Of a DNA stretch of 64,000 bases, positions 34,755-45,170 are shown one piece after another. The notes below the pieces were generated by a model. That model searched no databases. It was not told where the DNA came from and saw only the letters and a list, made by a program, of their open reading frames with translations. Source of the stretch: Hyphomicrobiales bacterium. GTDB taxonomy: Bacteria > Pseudomonadota > Alphaproteobacteria > Rhizobiales > Rhodobiaceae. The position numbers and the translations under genes are program-made. Within the stretch, counting starts at the first letter, position 1, and every line of letters begins with the position of its first letter. The DNA lies in assembly GCA_002869065.1 (NCBI GenBank), contig PKTR01000002.1, forward strand, positions 1,364,001 through 1,428,000. Direction: 5' to 3'.

Positions 34755-35990
34755 ATGGCCGCAACCGACACCACCGGCGACATGCTGCACGTCTTCGAGT
34801 GGCACAATGGCGAGAAGGAATGGTCGCCGTTTTCCGATGCCGAAATGGCGCGTCGGCAAGATGCGATGCGCGCCCACATGGCGGCGAACGACATCGACGC
34901 GGCGGTTTTCACCTCCTATCACGGCATCTGCTACTACTCGGGCTTCCTCTACTGCTATTTCGGGCGCAAATACGCCTTCGTGCTCGATCAGGACAACGCG
35001 ACGACGGTCAGCGCCGGCATCGACGGCGGGCAGCCCTGGCGGCGGACCCATGGCGACAACATCACCTATTCGGACTGGCGGCGGGACAATTTCTTCACCG
35101 CGCTGCAAGGGCTGGTGAAGGGCGCGAAGCGCGTCGGCATCGAGTTCGATCATATCTCGCTCGACTATCTCACCCAGCTCAAAGCCGCCTTCCCGGAGGT
35201 CGAATTCGTCGACGTGGCGCAGGCCTCGATGATGATGCGCACCATCAAGTCGGTCGAGGAATATGCGGTGATCCGCGAGGGCACGCGGATCTGTAATGTC
35301 GGTGCTCGGGCCTGCATGGACGCGGTGCATGCCGGCGTGCGGGAATATGAGGTGGCGCTCGCCTCGACCGGTGCGATGGTGCGCGAGATCGGCGAGACCT
35401 TTCCTTTCGTCGAGCTGATGGACACCTGGACCTGGTTCCAGTCCGGCTACATGACCGACGGCGCGCACAATCCGGTGACCAACAAGAAGGTCGCGCGCGG
35501 CGATATCCTGTCGCTCAACTGTTTCCCGATGATCTTCGGCTATTACACCGCGATCGAGCGCACGCTGTTCTGCGAGGAGGCGTCAGACGCCCACCTGGCA
35601 CTGTGGGAGAAGAACTGCGAGGTGATGCGCGTCGGCTCCGATCTCATCGGGCCGGGCAAGCGCTGCTGCGACATCGCGCTCGAACTGAACGACCTCTACC
35701 GCAGCTGGGACCTGCTGAAGTATCGCTCGTTCGGCTACGGCCACTCCTTTGGCGTGCTGAGCCACTATTACGGTCGCGAGGCGGGCGTCGAGCTGCGCGA
35801 GGACGTGGAGACGGTGCTGCAGCCGGGCATGGTGGTGTCGATGGAGCCGATGATCATGATCCCGGAGGGACAGCCAGGGGCGGGCGGTTACCGCGAGCAT
35901 GACATCTTCATCGTCACCGAGACCGGTGCGGAGAACATCACCAACTTCCCCTACGGCCCGGAGCACATGATCATCAAGGCCGGCAAGTAA
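34755..35990 (+). CDS. Creatinase (creatine amidinohydrolase)
   Basis: 411 aa of the M24/pita-bread fold. It closely follows the Pseudomonas creatinase pattern as I recall it: FTSYHGICYYSGFLYCYFGR, ISANIDGGQPWRRT-like SAGIDGGQPWRRT, MRTIKSVEEYAVIREG, LMDTWTWFQSG, TDGAHNPVTNKKV with the catalytic His, SFGYGHSFGVLSHYYGREAG, VVSMEPMIMIPEG and GGYREHDIFIV. It hydrolyses creatine to sarcosine and urea without metal. It lies directly downstream of the four importer genes, so substrate uptake and cleavage are probably one operon. No sarcosine oxidase or urease is in the window. Confidence 0.92.
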   Translation: MAATDTTGDMLHVFEWHNGEKEWSPFSDAEMARRQDAMRAHMAANDIDAAVFTSYHGICYYSGFLYCYFGRKYAFVLDQDNATTVSAGIDGGQPWRRTHGDNITYSDWRRDNFFTALQGLVKGAKRVGIEFDHISLDYLTQLKAAFPEVEFVDVAQASMMMRTIKSVEEYAVIREGTRICNVGARACMDAVHAGVREYEVALASTGAMVREIGETFPFVELMDTWTWFQSGYMTDGAHNPVTNKKVARGDILSLNCFPMIFGYYTAIERTLFCEEASDAHLALWEKNCEVMRVGSDLIGPGKRCCDIALELNDLYRSWDLLKYRSFGYGHSFGVLSHYYGREAGVELREDVETVLQPGMVVSMEPMIMIPEGQPGAGGYREHDIFIVTETGAENITNFPYGPEHMIIKAGK

Positions 35991-36003
35991 CCGGCTGCAC
36001 GTG

Positions 36004-37083
36004 TCAGCCGATGAGGCGCAAATGGTTGTCCCAGGCGTAGCCCGGATGCTCGGCTTCGCCTGCTCCGGTCATGTGGCCTGTGCCGCTTGAGGCGAGGAAG
36101 TCTTCGCCCTTGTCCGGCGCGATGCCGCAGACATCGGCAAAGTCGCGCTGTTCGATGAAGCCGACGGTTTCGGCGTCCCAGATGAGGATCGATCCGCCGC
36201 GCGGGCTGGTCGTGGCGATGCGACTGCCCGAGCGGTTCTTCGAGACAGAGCCGACATAGTTGCGCAGGCCGCGCGTGGCTGCGAGCGGCGCATCGACCAG
36301 TGCGGGCTCGCCGCCGCGCTGGTGACGGCCAACCAGCAGCACATCGTCTTCCGCCGGACCCTCATACTGACCGCCGAACCAGACGGCGCCGTGGCGGTCG
36401 ATGCTCATGTGGCGGATCGAGAGCTGGTGCAGGTTGGCGGGCAATACGGTCTTTTCGACGAGGTCGCCGGTGATGCGGTCGACGTAGCAGAGCGTCGGCT
36501 CCATCGTTGCGAGATTGAGCTTTTCACGGCCGAAATCAGGATGGGTGAGGATGCCGCCATTGGCGATCGCGACGGTGCGGCCATCGGCAAGCGGCAGGGC
36601 CTGATGCGGGTCGAGGCCGCCGGTCTCGATCTCGCCGATGCGGCGGAAATCGGCCGCCACGTCGTAGACACCGAGCATGCCGGCTTCGAGGTCGTAGGCA
36701 TTTTCAGTGGCGTAAAGTAGCGCGCCGTCGGGCGAGAAAAAGCCGTGGCCGGCGAAGTGGCGCCCCTCGATTGACGGAATCGTGTGGGTGGCGCGCCGGC
36801 GCTTCAGATCGACGACGACGGCGAAGCGGCCTGGCCTGCGGGCGAAGAACACCGCGCGCGATCCGTCGGGGGCAACCGCGATGTCGTGGCCGCGGGCCTG
36901 GAGCGGTTCCTCGAACAGGATCGCGCCCTCTTCATCGAGCACGATGGCCGCGAAGCTGCCGTCCGGGCGGCGGGCCGTGGTGACATAGCCGGCGCGGGGC
37001 GTGGCGAGCGCGGCGGTCGGGGCAAGTGCCACGGCGGTCAGCAGGCCGAAGCCGGTTTTGACGAAGCTGCGTCTGTCGAGCAT
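36004..37083 (-). CDS. DUF1513 protein of the imelysin iron cluster, Tat-exported
   Basis: 359 aa. The twin-arginine signal LDRRSFVKTGFGLLTAVALAP predicts folded export. The body is a beta-propeller-like DUF1513 domain (RGHDIAVAPDGSRAVFFARRPG, HGFFSPDGALLYATENAYD, IGEIETGGLDPHQALPLADG, RNYVGSVSKNRSGSRIATTSPRGG). Last gene of the four-gene iron cluster. Its exact role is unknown. Convergent with creatinase; CGGCTG/CAGCCG (35992-36010) may terminate one side. Confidence 0.9.
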   Translation of the reverse strand: MLDRRSFVKTGFGLLTAVALAPTAALATPRAGYVTTARRPDGSFAAIVLDEEGAILFEEPLQARGHDIAVAPDGSRAVFFARRPGRFAVVVDLKRRRATHTIPSIEGRHFAGHGFFSPDGALLYATENAYDLEAGMLGVYDVAADFRRIGEIETGGLDPHQALPLADGRTVAIANGGILTHPDFGREKLNLATMEPTLCYVDRITGDLVEKTVLPANLHQLSIRHMSIDRHGAVWFGGQYEGPAEDDVLLVGRHQRGGEPALVDAPLAATRGLRNYVGSVSKNRSGSRIATTSPRGGSILIWDAETVGFIEQRDFADVCGIAPDKGEDFLASSGTGHMTGAGEAEHPGYAWDNHLRLIG

Positions 37084-37135
37084 GGTTTTTGTCCGTTGGG
37101 ATCGGCGATCTGGTCTGATTTTTCGGGTCGATGGA

Positions 37136-38209
37136 TTAGTCCCCATCGAGAGAGTTGAAGCCGATGATAAGGCCGGTGGCACCCGCATAGTGCGTGCCGA
37201 TCGCCTCGCCGGCGCCGTTGAGCGCGATGATCGCGGCATTCAGCAGCCCGCGCTGATCGGCGTCGCGAAAGGCGGTTGCGACCGGCCCGTCGACCTTTTC
37301 GAGCGTCCTGATCGCATGGCCGATTTCGAAGCTGACGGAACCGGTGATCCAGCGCTGATCGTCGGGGAGTGCCGATGCGAAATTGCCCTTGTCGAACAGG
37401 GTGCGCACCGAGGTCGCGTTGGCGCGCACGGCACGCAGCGTCAGGTTTGAACGCCAGAACGGCGCCTGTTTCGGCTTTGCCTTCTTCGCAGCTTCACCGA
37501 GCGCCTTGGCGAGCTTGATGTCGCGGGCGAATTGCAGTTCCTCGGTCATCGCACGCAGCAATTCGCGTGCGGCTTCCTCCGGGGCGCGGTAGGCGGGGTT
37601 GTCGTCGCCGGTTTTCGTCAGCCGGGCGGTGAAGCCGTTCTCGTCGGCCCATTCGGCGACAAGCTCGTCCGCGGTCGTGCGGATCGCGCCGGCAATCGCA
37701 GCGCCGTAACCGCAGCGATGGGCACTATCCGGTGAGGCCTCGCCAAGAGCGTCTGCGCCGGTGCCGAACAGCACGTATTCCAGCGCGCCGATGCCCTGAA
37801 CCGCGACGCTTTTTTCGCGCAAGGTCGCAACGTCGAGGACGGTCGGGTCCTTTGACCGGATGATGTCGCCGACCTGTTTGAGGCCGCGGCTTTTGCGGTC
37901 GGGCCAGAAGTTCAGCTTTTCATAGCGGTTGTCGCGGCGCACCGGGCCGAAGCGGATGAGTTCGATCGCAGACCATGCCTCGACCAGATTGCCGAATTCG
38001 GTGCGGGCGCGGTCGAGGCCGGCTTCGTCGGGTGCGGCGCAGAGCGCCTGCATGGCGGTTTCCATCGTCGCGGCTTCGCCGGCGAGCGTCGCATAGCCCG
38101 GCCGGATCACCTCCGTGATGGCGTTTTCGACCACCGCCTGGAAGGGCGACTGCGCGGCCGCCGGCAAGGTGAGACAGAGGAAGACGATCAACGTCGAGAG
38201 AGGGCGCAT
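37136..38209 (-). CDS. Imelysin family protein (second copy)
   Basis: 357 aa, signal peptide MRPLSTLIVFLCLTLPAAAQ. Imelysin/EfeO-M75 fold: VEAWSAIELIRFGPVRRDNR, GLKQVGDIIRSKD, QGIGALEYVLFGTGAD, WITGSVSFEIGHAIRTLEKVDGP. The GALEYVLFG element corresponds to the GxHxxE-like region, with the His missing in this copy. Its start overlaps the stop of the DUF1111 gene (TGATG), so translation is coupled. It is presumably a periplasmic ferric-iron or haem-handling component. Confidence 0.9.
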   Translation of the reverse strand: MRPLSTLIVFLCLTLPAAAQSPFQAVVENAITEVIRPGYATLAGEAATMETAMQALCAAPDEAGLDRARTEFGNLVEAWSAIELIRFGPVRRDNRYEKLNFWPDRKSRGLKQVGDIIRSKDPTVLDVATLREKSVAVQGIGALEYVLFGTGADALGEASPDSAHRCGYGAAIAGAIRTTADELVAEWADENGFTARLTKTGDDNPAYRAPEEAARELLRAMTEELQFARDIKLAKALGEAAKKAKPKQAPFWRSNLTLRAVRANATSVRTLFDKGNFASALPDDQRWITGSVSFEIGHAIRTLEKVDGPVATAFRDADQRGLLNAAIIALNGAGEAIGTHYAGATGLIIGFNSLDGD

Positions 38210-39774
38210 CACAGCGACTCCAGAAAACGGATCAGGGCGGCGCGGTCCGATGGCGGCAGAGCGACCACGGTATCGCGCGCGGATTGGGCTTCGCCGCCAT
38301 GCCAGAGCACGGCTTCGATAAGGGTACGGGCGCGGCCGTCATGAAGGAAGCCGACGTCGCCGCCGACCGTCTTCATACGCCCGAGGCCCCACAGCGGCGG
38401 GGTCTTCCATTCGTGGCCGGACGCGTCGCCAACGGTCGCGGTGTCGGCAAGGCCGTCGCCCATGTCGTGCAGCAGGAGATCGGTAAAGGGCCAGATGAGC
38501 TGGAAGCGATGGGCCGGCTCGGGCGCGTCGCGGCGGGTGACGTATTTCGGCCGGTGACAGGAGGCGCAGCCGGCGTCATGGAAGACCCGCTTTCCGGCGA
38601 GCACGTCTGCGTCGTCGACGTCGTGGCGGGCGGGGACAGCCAGATTGGCGGTGTAGAAGGTGACCAGATCCATCACCGGGTCGGGGGCTTCGGTGGTGCC
38701 GAGATTGTCCTGAACGCCGCTCGGCATGGTCCGGCAGTTCGTCTGGCTTTCGGTGCAATCGCCGGCGGCGGCGGGATGCATCGGTGTCGAAATGCCGATA
38801 TCGGTCGAGAAGGCGGCTGCCGACTGGGCGGCGACGCTCGGCATGGTCGCCTTCCAGCCATAGCGACCGAGCACGGGTTCACCGGATTCCCGTGAAACAA
38901 GCCAGTGCGGGCGGCCGGATATACCGTCGCCGTCGGCGTCGTCGGGATCGGCTGCGGCGAGGATGTCACTGACGGCGATGGCTTCCAGCAGTCCGAGTCC
39001 GATCATCGCCGGGGCGATGCGGGCCGAAATGCGGGTCTCCGGGTGCAGAGGTCCGTAGCCGGGATCGGAAACACGGTAGGCCGGCTTGCGCAGCGTGACG
39101 GTCTCGCCGCCGGCAAGATCGACCGGGATCTCCTCGTAGCGGACCTCAGCGCGCCCTTCCGCCGGCAGGCCGGTGACGGCGAATTCCTGCAGCTGATGGC
39201 CGTAGGTGGGTTCAGGCAGGGCGAGGATGCCGTTGGCGGCAAGGCGCGCGTGCTCTTCGGCGTTTGCGGGTGGGACGGAGAGGTGCAGCACGGTCGAGAT
39301 CGAGCGATCATCAGGGCCGTCGGGTGCGCGGCCACGGCCGTCACGGATGTGACAGCGGGCGCAGGAGCGGCCGTTGAACAGGGGGCCGAGGCCATCGGAG
39401 GCCTTGGTCGAAGCGGGCGACGACACCCAGATCTTTTCGAACAGGGCCTCGCCGAGCACGAAATCGAGTTCCGTGGATTTGCCGAGATTGGCGGCGGGAC
39501 TGGAAAAGGCGTCGCGGCCGCTGGTGTGCGCCGTGGCGGCGCCCGCCGACATCGCCTCGAACGGTTCGGCCTTTGTGAAGTCGGTCGCCGGGCGGGTGAC
39601 GCGGGCGACGCGCTTGGCGTCGGCTTCGGACAGATCGGGGCGTATGCGGTTTTCCGCGCGGGGGGACATCGAGGCAATCGATGACGACACAACAAGGATC
39701 ACCGCCGAGATGGCAGCGGCGGTGAAGGCCGTTGTGGCCGGGGCGGACCGTATGTGTCCTTGCGGAAACCGCAT
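38209..39774 (-). CDS. DUF1111 di-haem cytochrome c-type oxidoreductase
   Basis: 521 aa from ATG 39774. N-terminal export segment (TTAFTAAAISAVILVVSSSIA). Two CxxCH haem c sites: GRSCARCHIRDGRGR near residue 140, and AGCASCHRPKYVTRR near 420. These match the di-haem thiol-oxidoreductase-like DUF1111 family regularly paired with imelysins. It probably moves electrons in periplasmic iron handling (an inference from linkage). A hairpin exposing GGAG in its loop lies just ahead (39792-39810). Confidence 0.92.
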   Translation of the reverse strand: MRFPQGHIRSAPATTAFTAAAISAVILVVSSSIASMSPRAENRIRPDLSEADAKRVARVTRPATDFTKAEPFEAMSAGAATAHTSGRDAFSSPAANLGKSTELDFVLGEALFEKIWVSSPASTKASDGLGPLFNGRSCARCHIRDGRGRAPDGPDDRSISTVLHLSVPPANAEEHARLAANGILALPEPTYGHQLQEFAVTGLPAEGRAEVRYEEIPVDLAGGETVTLRKPAYRVSDPGYGPLHPETRISARIAPAMIGLGLLEAIAVSDILAAADPDDADGDGISGRPHWLVSRESGEPVLGRYGWKATMPSVAAQSAAAFSTDIGISTPMHPAAAGDCTESQTNCRTMPSGVQDNLGTTEAPDPVMDLVTFYTANLAVPARHDVDDADVLAGKRVFHDAGCASCHRPKYVTRRDAPEPAHRFQLIWPFTDLLLHDMGDGLADTATVGDASGHEWKTPPLWGLGRMKTVGGDVGFLHDGRARTLIEAVLWHGGEAQSARDTVVALPPSDRAALIRFLESL

Positions 39775-39791
39775 ACGCTGTCTCTTCACTT

Positions 39792-39810
39792 GGCGCTTTC
39801 TCCAAGCGCC
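39792..39810 (-). other. Hairpin presenting a possible Shine-Dalgarno ahead of the DUF1111 gene
   Basis: On the minus strand GGCGCTT and AAGCGCC pair (7 bp) with GGAGA in the loop, 18-36 bases before the ATG. The loop GGAG may be a ribosome standby or blocked site. Confidence 0.45.
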
Positions 39811-39822
39811 GGAAGGGAAATG

Positions 39823-39849
39823 CCGACCCGGCCGTTGCGACCGGGTCGG
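39823..39849 (-). other. Intercistronic hairpin after the first imelysin gene
   Basis: CCGACCCGG and CCGGGTCGG form a perfect 9-bp stem with a 9-base loop, no T-run. It is placed like the hairpins after the two ABC binding-protein genes, and would favour higher expression of the first imelysin. Confidence 0.7.
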
Positions 39850-39877
39850 GGTTGGTTAGGCACTGATGTGGCGCGGC

Positions 39878-41167
<1,290 letters not shown>

Positions 41168-41197
41168 CGCAGTTCCTTCCCGAAAACGAGGTGTGAC

Positions 41198-41218
41198 AGA
41201 ACGAAAAACGTCCGTTCT
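41198..41218. promoter_or_regulatory. Inverted repeat near the imelysin operon start
   Basis: AGAACG, nine bases, CGTTCT, about 30-50 bp upstream of the first imelysin. It does not fit the Irr ICE or Fur consensus and may be a second operator. Confidence 0.35.
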
Positions 41219-41223
41219 AGTAA

Positions 41224-41238
41224 TGCGAATGAATTGCA
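41224..41238. promoter_or_regulatory. Fur/Mur-like box upstream of the imelysin operon
   Basis: TGCGAATGAATTGCA: close to the TGCRAAT-N-ATTYGCA pattern I associate with alphaproteobacterial Fur/Mur boxes. It lies 57 bp before the imelysin start, inside a possible promoter (TTGCAA, 17 bp, TACTAG on the minus strand). Repression by iron-loaded Fur is the expected consequence. Confidence 0.5.
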
Positions 41239-41404
41239 ATTGCAACAGGAGCGGGATGGAAAACTGATTCAAGCGGCGGGCGTGGCCACAGTGAGACGGG
41301 TAGTTTGGGGCGCTGGCGGTACGGCGCGAGGGGCTGTGCTGGCGTCGGTCAGCGCGGTTGGTTTCGCTGGCCGGCGTCGTAATTATGCCGGCAAATGAGG
41401 GCGC

Positions 41405-41424
41405 GCCGGCAATGTCTTGCCGGC
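41405..41424 (-). other. Perfect hairpin downstream of the DoeA-like gene
   Basis: GCCGGCAA, TGTC, TTGCCGGC: 8-bp stem 40 bp after the minus-strand stop at 41464. No T-run, so termination is uncertain. Confidence 0.45.
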
Positions 41425-41463
41425 GGCCTCTGGGGCGTTTGCTGGAGGCTCGCGGGTGTGGGC

Positions 41464-42651
41464 CTAGTCGATGACGGCGAGCTTGCGCGGGACGTTCGCC
41501 AGGCACTCGGCACCGGATTTTCCGATCACGATGCTTTCGGTGATTTCGAAGCCCCAATCCTCCATCCACAGACCGGTCATGAAGTGGAAGGTCATGTTTT
41601 CCTGCAGCACGGTCTTGTCGCCGATGCGCAGCGACATGGTGCGCTCGCCCCAGTCGGGCGGGTAGGAAAGGCCGATCGGATAACCGGTGCGGCTGTCCTT
41701 TTCGATGCCGTAGCGGGCGAGCACGGCAAAGAACGCCTTGGCGATGTCCTCGCAGAAATTGCCGGCGCGGGCCGCCTCAAGTCCGGCTTCCATGCCCTCG
41801 AGGATCGCCTTTTCGGCGTCGAGGAAGGTCTGCGTCGGCTTGCCGAGGAAGACCGTGCGCGACAGCGGGCAGTGATAGCGATGGCAGGCGCCGGCGACCT
41901 CAAAGAAGGTGCCTTCGCCGCTCTGCATCGGCTTGTCGTCCCAGGTCAGATGGGCGGCCGCCGCGTCCGAACCCGACGGCAGCAGGGGGACAATCGCCGG
42001 ATAGTCGCCGCCGGCACCGATCGCCTCGTCGTAGCGCAGACCGGCGTCGTAAATGTCGGCGACGAGATCGCATTTGCGCAGGCCAGGACGGACCTTTTCG
42101 AGGATGCGGCCATGGATGCGCTCGACCAGCCGCGCGGCGGTGCGCATGTAGCCGAGTTCCTGCTCCGACTTCACTGCGCGCTGCCAGTTTACAAGGCCGG
42201 TGGTGTCGACGAAACCGGCATTCGGCAGATGGGCCTGCAGCGAGGCGAAGGCCGCCGCCGTGAACCAGTAATTGTCCATCTCGACGCCGATGCGTCCCTT
42301 GCCCCAGCCGCGCGCCTCGATCAGCGCGGAGAGCGCGTCCATCGGGTGGCGCTCGCGCGACTGCACGTAGTGGTCTTCATAGGCGACGATGTCGTCATGG
42401 CTCATGAAGCAGCGGCGCTTGGCGCCGGCCGCATCCATGCCGCGGCCGAACCAGACGGGATCGCCGTCGAGCGCCAGCAAAACGCATTGGTGGACATAAA
42501 ACGACCAACCGTCATAGCCGGTCAGCCAGGCCATGTTCGAGGGATCGGAGACGATGATGAGATCGACGCCGGCGTCGGCCATCGCGGTGCGCGTCTTGGC
42601 GATGCGGGCGGCGTATTCGGCAGTGGAGAAATGGAGGACGGGGGTAACCAT
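41464..42651 (-). CDS. DoeA-like ectoine hydrolase (M24 fold)
   Basis: 395 aa from ATG 42651. The sequence follows ectoine hydrolase DoeA as I recall it: DPSNMAWLTGYDGWSFYVHQ, MDNYWFTAAAFASLQ, LVNWQRAVKSEQELGYMR, GGDYPAIVPLLPSG, HLTWDDKP, CHRYHCPLSRTVFLG, GYPIGLSYPPDWGERTMSLR, FHFMTGLWMEDWGFEITES. DoeA opens the ectoine ring to N-alpha-acetyl-diaminobutyrate. doeB and ectoine transport genes (uehABC/teaABC) are not here, so a related cyclic amidine or amide is possible. It shares its fold with the creatinase at 34755. Confidence 0.8.
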   Translation of the reverse strand: MVTPVLHFSTAEYAARIAKTRTAMADAGVDLIIVSDPSNMAWLTGYDGWSFYVHQCVLLALDGDPVWFGRGMDAAGAKRRCFMSHDDIVAYEDHYVQSRERHPMDALSALIEARGWGKGRIGVEMDNYWFTAAAFASLQAHLPNAGFVDTTGLVNWQRAVKSEQELGYMRTAARLVERIHGRILEKVRPGLRKCDLVADIYDAGLRYDEAIGAGGDYPAIVPLLPSGSDAAAAHLTWDDKPMQSGEGTFFEVAGACHRYHCPLSRTVFLGKPTQTFLDAEKAILEGMEAGLEAARAGNFCEDIAKAFFAVLARYGIEKDSRTGYPIGLSYPPDWGERTMSLRIGDKTVLQENMTFHFMTGLWMEDWGFEITESIVIGKSGAECLANVPRKLAVID

Positions 42652-43059
42652 CGTGGGGCTCCGGGACAATGCGGGACTGGGCGGGCGGGTTGGAAACGAC
42701 TGACTGAACGTTGAGCCTATCGCGCCCGGGGCCACGGCTCCACCCGTGTTCGACTGGTGCGGGCTCGATCGTGTTTCTAAATATTTCTACGCGTTTTCTT
42801 GGGCCGACTCCGAATTATTTTTGTGAGTCCAGAACTTTTGAATCTGTTCTAATATTTTGAAATTTAGATAGTTCTTAAATTTGCTATCTATCAGTTTTAA
42901 TGGATGATTTACGCTCTTAAATATTTTTCGTTGCAGGATAATAAGGAACTATACCTATAGTATTCACGAAATTATAAATGATTAGGATAGTTTTCATTAA
43001 CTATTATCCGAATACCGTATGAAACATATCGTGAAACCGGGGTCACGTAGGAGGACGTA
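42652..43059 (+). other. AT-rich intergenic island upstream of the chemoreceptor gene
   Basis: Strikingly AT-rich from about 42770 to 43020 in an otherwise GC-rich window; no gene. It contains inverted repeats AGATAG/CTATCT (42866-42889) and GGATAGTT/AACTATTATCC (42985-43009). GTAGGAGGA before 43060 is the chemoreceptor RBS. It may be promoter DNA under nucleoid-protein control, or a remnant of transferred DNA. Confidence 0.6.
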
Positions 43060-44544
43060 ATGTCCATCGGTGGAATTTTTGGTGGCGACGCGCAGGCAAA
43101 GCTTGATGCTATTGGGCGCTCGCAAGCATTGATCGAGTTCAAGCTCGACGGCACGATTCTTGACGCCAACGAGAACTTCCTCAGCACGCTTGGTTACGCG
43201 CTGGACGAGATCCGCGGCAAGCATCACAGCATGTTCGTCTCGCCTGAATTTGCCGCCAGCCAGGCCTACAAGGACTTCTGGGCGAAGCTCGGTCGGGGCG
43301 AATTCGTCGCTGACGAGTTCCCGCGCGTTGGCAAGGGCGGCAAGGAGGTCTGGATTCAGGCCTCTTACAATCCAGTGCTGGACCGTTCGGGAAAGCCCGC
43401 GAAGGTGATCAAGATCGCCACCGACATTACCGAAACGAAGCTGCGCAATGCCGATTTTGAAGGCCAGCTCAACGCGATCGACAAGTCGCAGGCGGTCATT
43501 CACTTCAACCTCGATGGTTCGATCATTGACGCCAACGAAAACTTCCTGCAGGCGCTCGGCTATACGCTCGACGAGATCGCCGGCAAGAAACACAGTCTGT
43601 TTGTCGAGCCGAGCTACCGCGACAGCGCCGAATATCGGGCGTTCTGGGACAATCTCCGGGCAGGAAAGTTCCAGTCCGGCGAGTTCAAGCGGATCGGAAA
43701 GGGTGGAAAGGAAGTCTGGATCCAGGCGACCTACAATCCGATTTTCGATGCCAACGGCAAGCCGTTCAAGGTGGTGAAGTTCGCCTCCGACATCACGGCG
43801 CAGGTGATGGAGCGCAAGCGGCGCGAAGAGGTTCAGAACACGATCGATGCGGATCTCGGCGAGGTCGTGAACGCGGTTTCCGACGCGACGGAGCGGGCGT
43901 CGAGCGCGGCGGCGGCATCGGTGGAGGCCTCGACCAACGTACAGACGGTGGCGGCCGCGGTTGAAGAGCTGGTCGCTTCGATTGGCGAAATCAGCCGCCA
44001 GGTGGAAATTGCAACGCAGATTTCGGGCAAGGCCGTCGATGAGGCCTCGCAGTCGGGCACGATCATGGCCGGGCTTTCGGAGGATGCGCAGAGCATCGGC
44101 GACGTCATCGAACTGATCGACAGCATTGCCAGCCAGACCAATCTGCTGGCGCTCAACGCGACGATCGAAGCGGCGCGGGCCGGCGAGGCCGGCAAGGGCT
44201 TCGCGGTCGTCGCTTCCGAGGTTAAGAGCCTGGCCTCGCAAACCACCAAGGCGACCGAAAACATCAACGCGCGCATTCACTCGGTGCAGAACTCGACCCA
44301 GAGCGCGGTGTCGGCGATCGACGCGATCAAGGAAATCATCGCGCAGATCAGCGATATCTCGACCAGCATTGCGTCGGCCATCGAAGAGCAGTCGACTGTT
44401 ACCCGCGAGATCTCCGAGAACATGCAGACGGCGTCGAGTGGCGTTGGCATCATCACCGAAAGCATGCAGGCGATTTCCAGCTCGACCGCGCAGATCGATG
44501 CTTCGGCGCGCAAGGTGCGCGAAGCCTCGCGGTCGATCATCTAG
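43060..44544 (+). CDS. Soluble chemoreceptor with two PAS domains
   Basis: 494 aa, no transmembrane segment. Two similar PAS domains occupy about 10-130 and 137-252, each with the pattern LDGxIxDANENFLxxLGYxLDEIxGKxHS and [13 protein letters not shown], and each followed by a PAC-like [18 protein letters not shown]. The C-terminal MCP signalling domain has the hairpin tip [30 protein letters not shown] that binds CheA/CheW. It resembles Aer/BdlA-type cytosolic receptors sensing redox or small ligands through haem or FAD; cofactor unknown. No che genes are adjacent. Confidence 0.93.
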   Translation: MSIGGIFGGDAQAKLDAIGRSQALIEFKLDGTILDANENFLSTLGYALDEIRGKHHSMFVSPEFAASQAYKDFWAKLGRGEFVADEFPRVGKGGKEVWIQASYNPVLDRSGKPAKVIKIATDITETKLRNADFEGQLNAIDKSQAVIHFNLDGSIIDANENFLQALGYTLDEIAGKKHSLFVEPSYRDSAEYRAFWDNLRAGKFQSGEFKRIGKGGKEVWIQATYNPIFDANGKPFKVVKFASDITAQVMERKRREEVQNTIDADLGEVVNAVSDATERASSAAAASVEASTNVQTVAAAVEELVASIGEISRQVEIATQISGKAVDEASQSGTIMAGLSEDAQSIGDVIELIDSIASQTNLLALNATIEAARAGEAGKGFAVVASEVKSLASQTTKATENINARIHSVQNSTQSAVSAIDAIKEIIAQISDISTSIASAIEEQSTVTREISENMQTASSGVGIITESMQAISSSTAQIDASARKVREASRSII

Positions 44545-44565
44545 TTTTTCGCAGGCCTCCCAGCC

Positions 44566-44880
44566 TCAGCGCTCGGCGAGGCGATCGGCGACAATTGCGT
44601 CGATCGCCTTGGCGAGCCTTATGTCGCGCCGGGTGATGCCGCCGCAATCGTGGCTGGTCAGGGTGACGACGAGCGTGCGGTAGACGTTGCTCCACTCGGG
44701 ATGATGATCCATGCGCTCGGCAACGAGGGCAATCTCGGTCATGGCGCCGAAGGCGACCTTGAAGTCGGCGAAGAGAAACGTGCGGGTGATTGCGTCACGT
44801 TCTGCGATCTCTTCCCAGGCCGGTATTTCCGCCAGCGCTTCGGTGCGCTCCGCGCCGCTCAGTTTGCCGCTCTCGGTCAT
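44566..44880 (-). CDS. phhB: Pterin-4a-carbinolamine dehydratase
   Basis: 104 aa from ATG 44880, behind GAGAGGAGAG. PCD/DCoH signature: [51 protein letters not shown], with the His-His-Pro-Glu-Trp active-site stretch. It recycles 4a-hydroxytetrahydrobiopterin after aromatic amino acid hydroxylation and can aid molybdopterin metabolism. No phenylalanine hydroxylase is near. Convergent with the chemoreceptor gene. Confidence 0.93.
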   Translation of the reverse strand: MTESGKLSGAERTEALAEIPAWEEIAERDAITRTFLFADFKVAFGAMTEIALVAERMDHHPEWSNVYRTLVVTLTSHDCGGITRRDIRLAKAIDAIVADRLAER

Positions 44881-45170
44881 CGTGGCCTCTCCTCTCGCGT
44901 CCGCCATTTCTTCATTGAGATAGGGCCTTTTTCCACGCCGGCGAATGGGTCGTCCCGATGGTCGTCAAGACGGGGGAAACCTTGTCGAAACGCTGTGCGG
45001 AATGGGGGCGTGGCAAAACGGTTCGGACGTCTTGACGAAGGCGTTACGAGAGCCCACGTTGGATTTATGCGGAGTTTTCCGCTGGGCGACTTTCAGTCGC
45101 CCGCAAGCACTCGGATTTGCCGATGTATACGGCGTATCCAAAGGATAACGATAAGAAACGGGAGTGGAAG

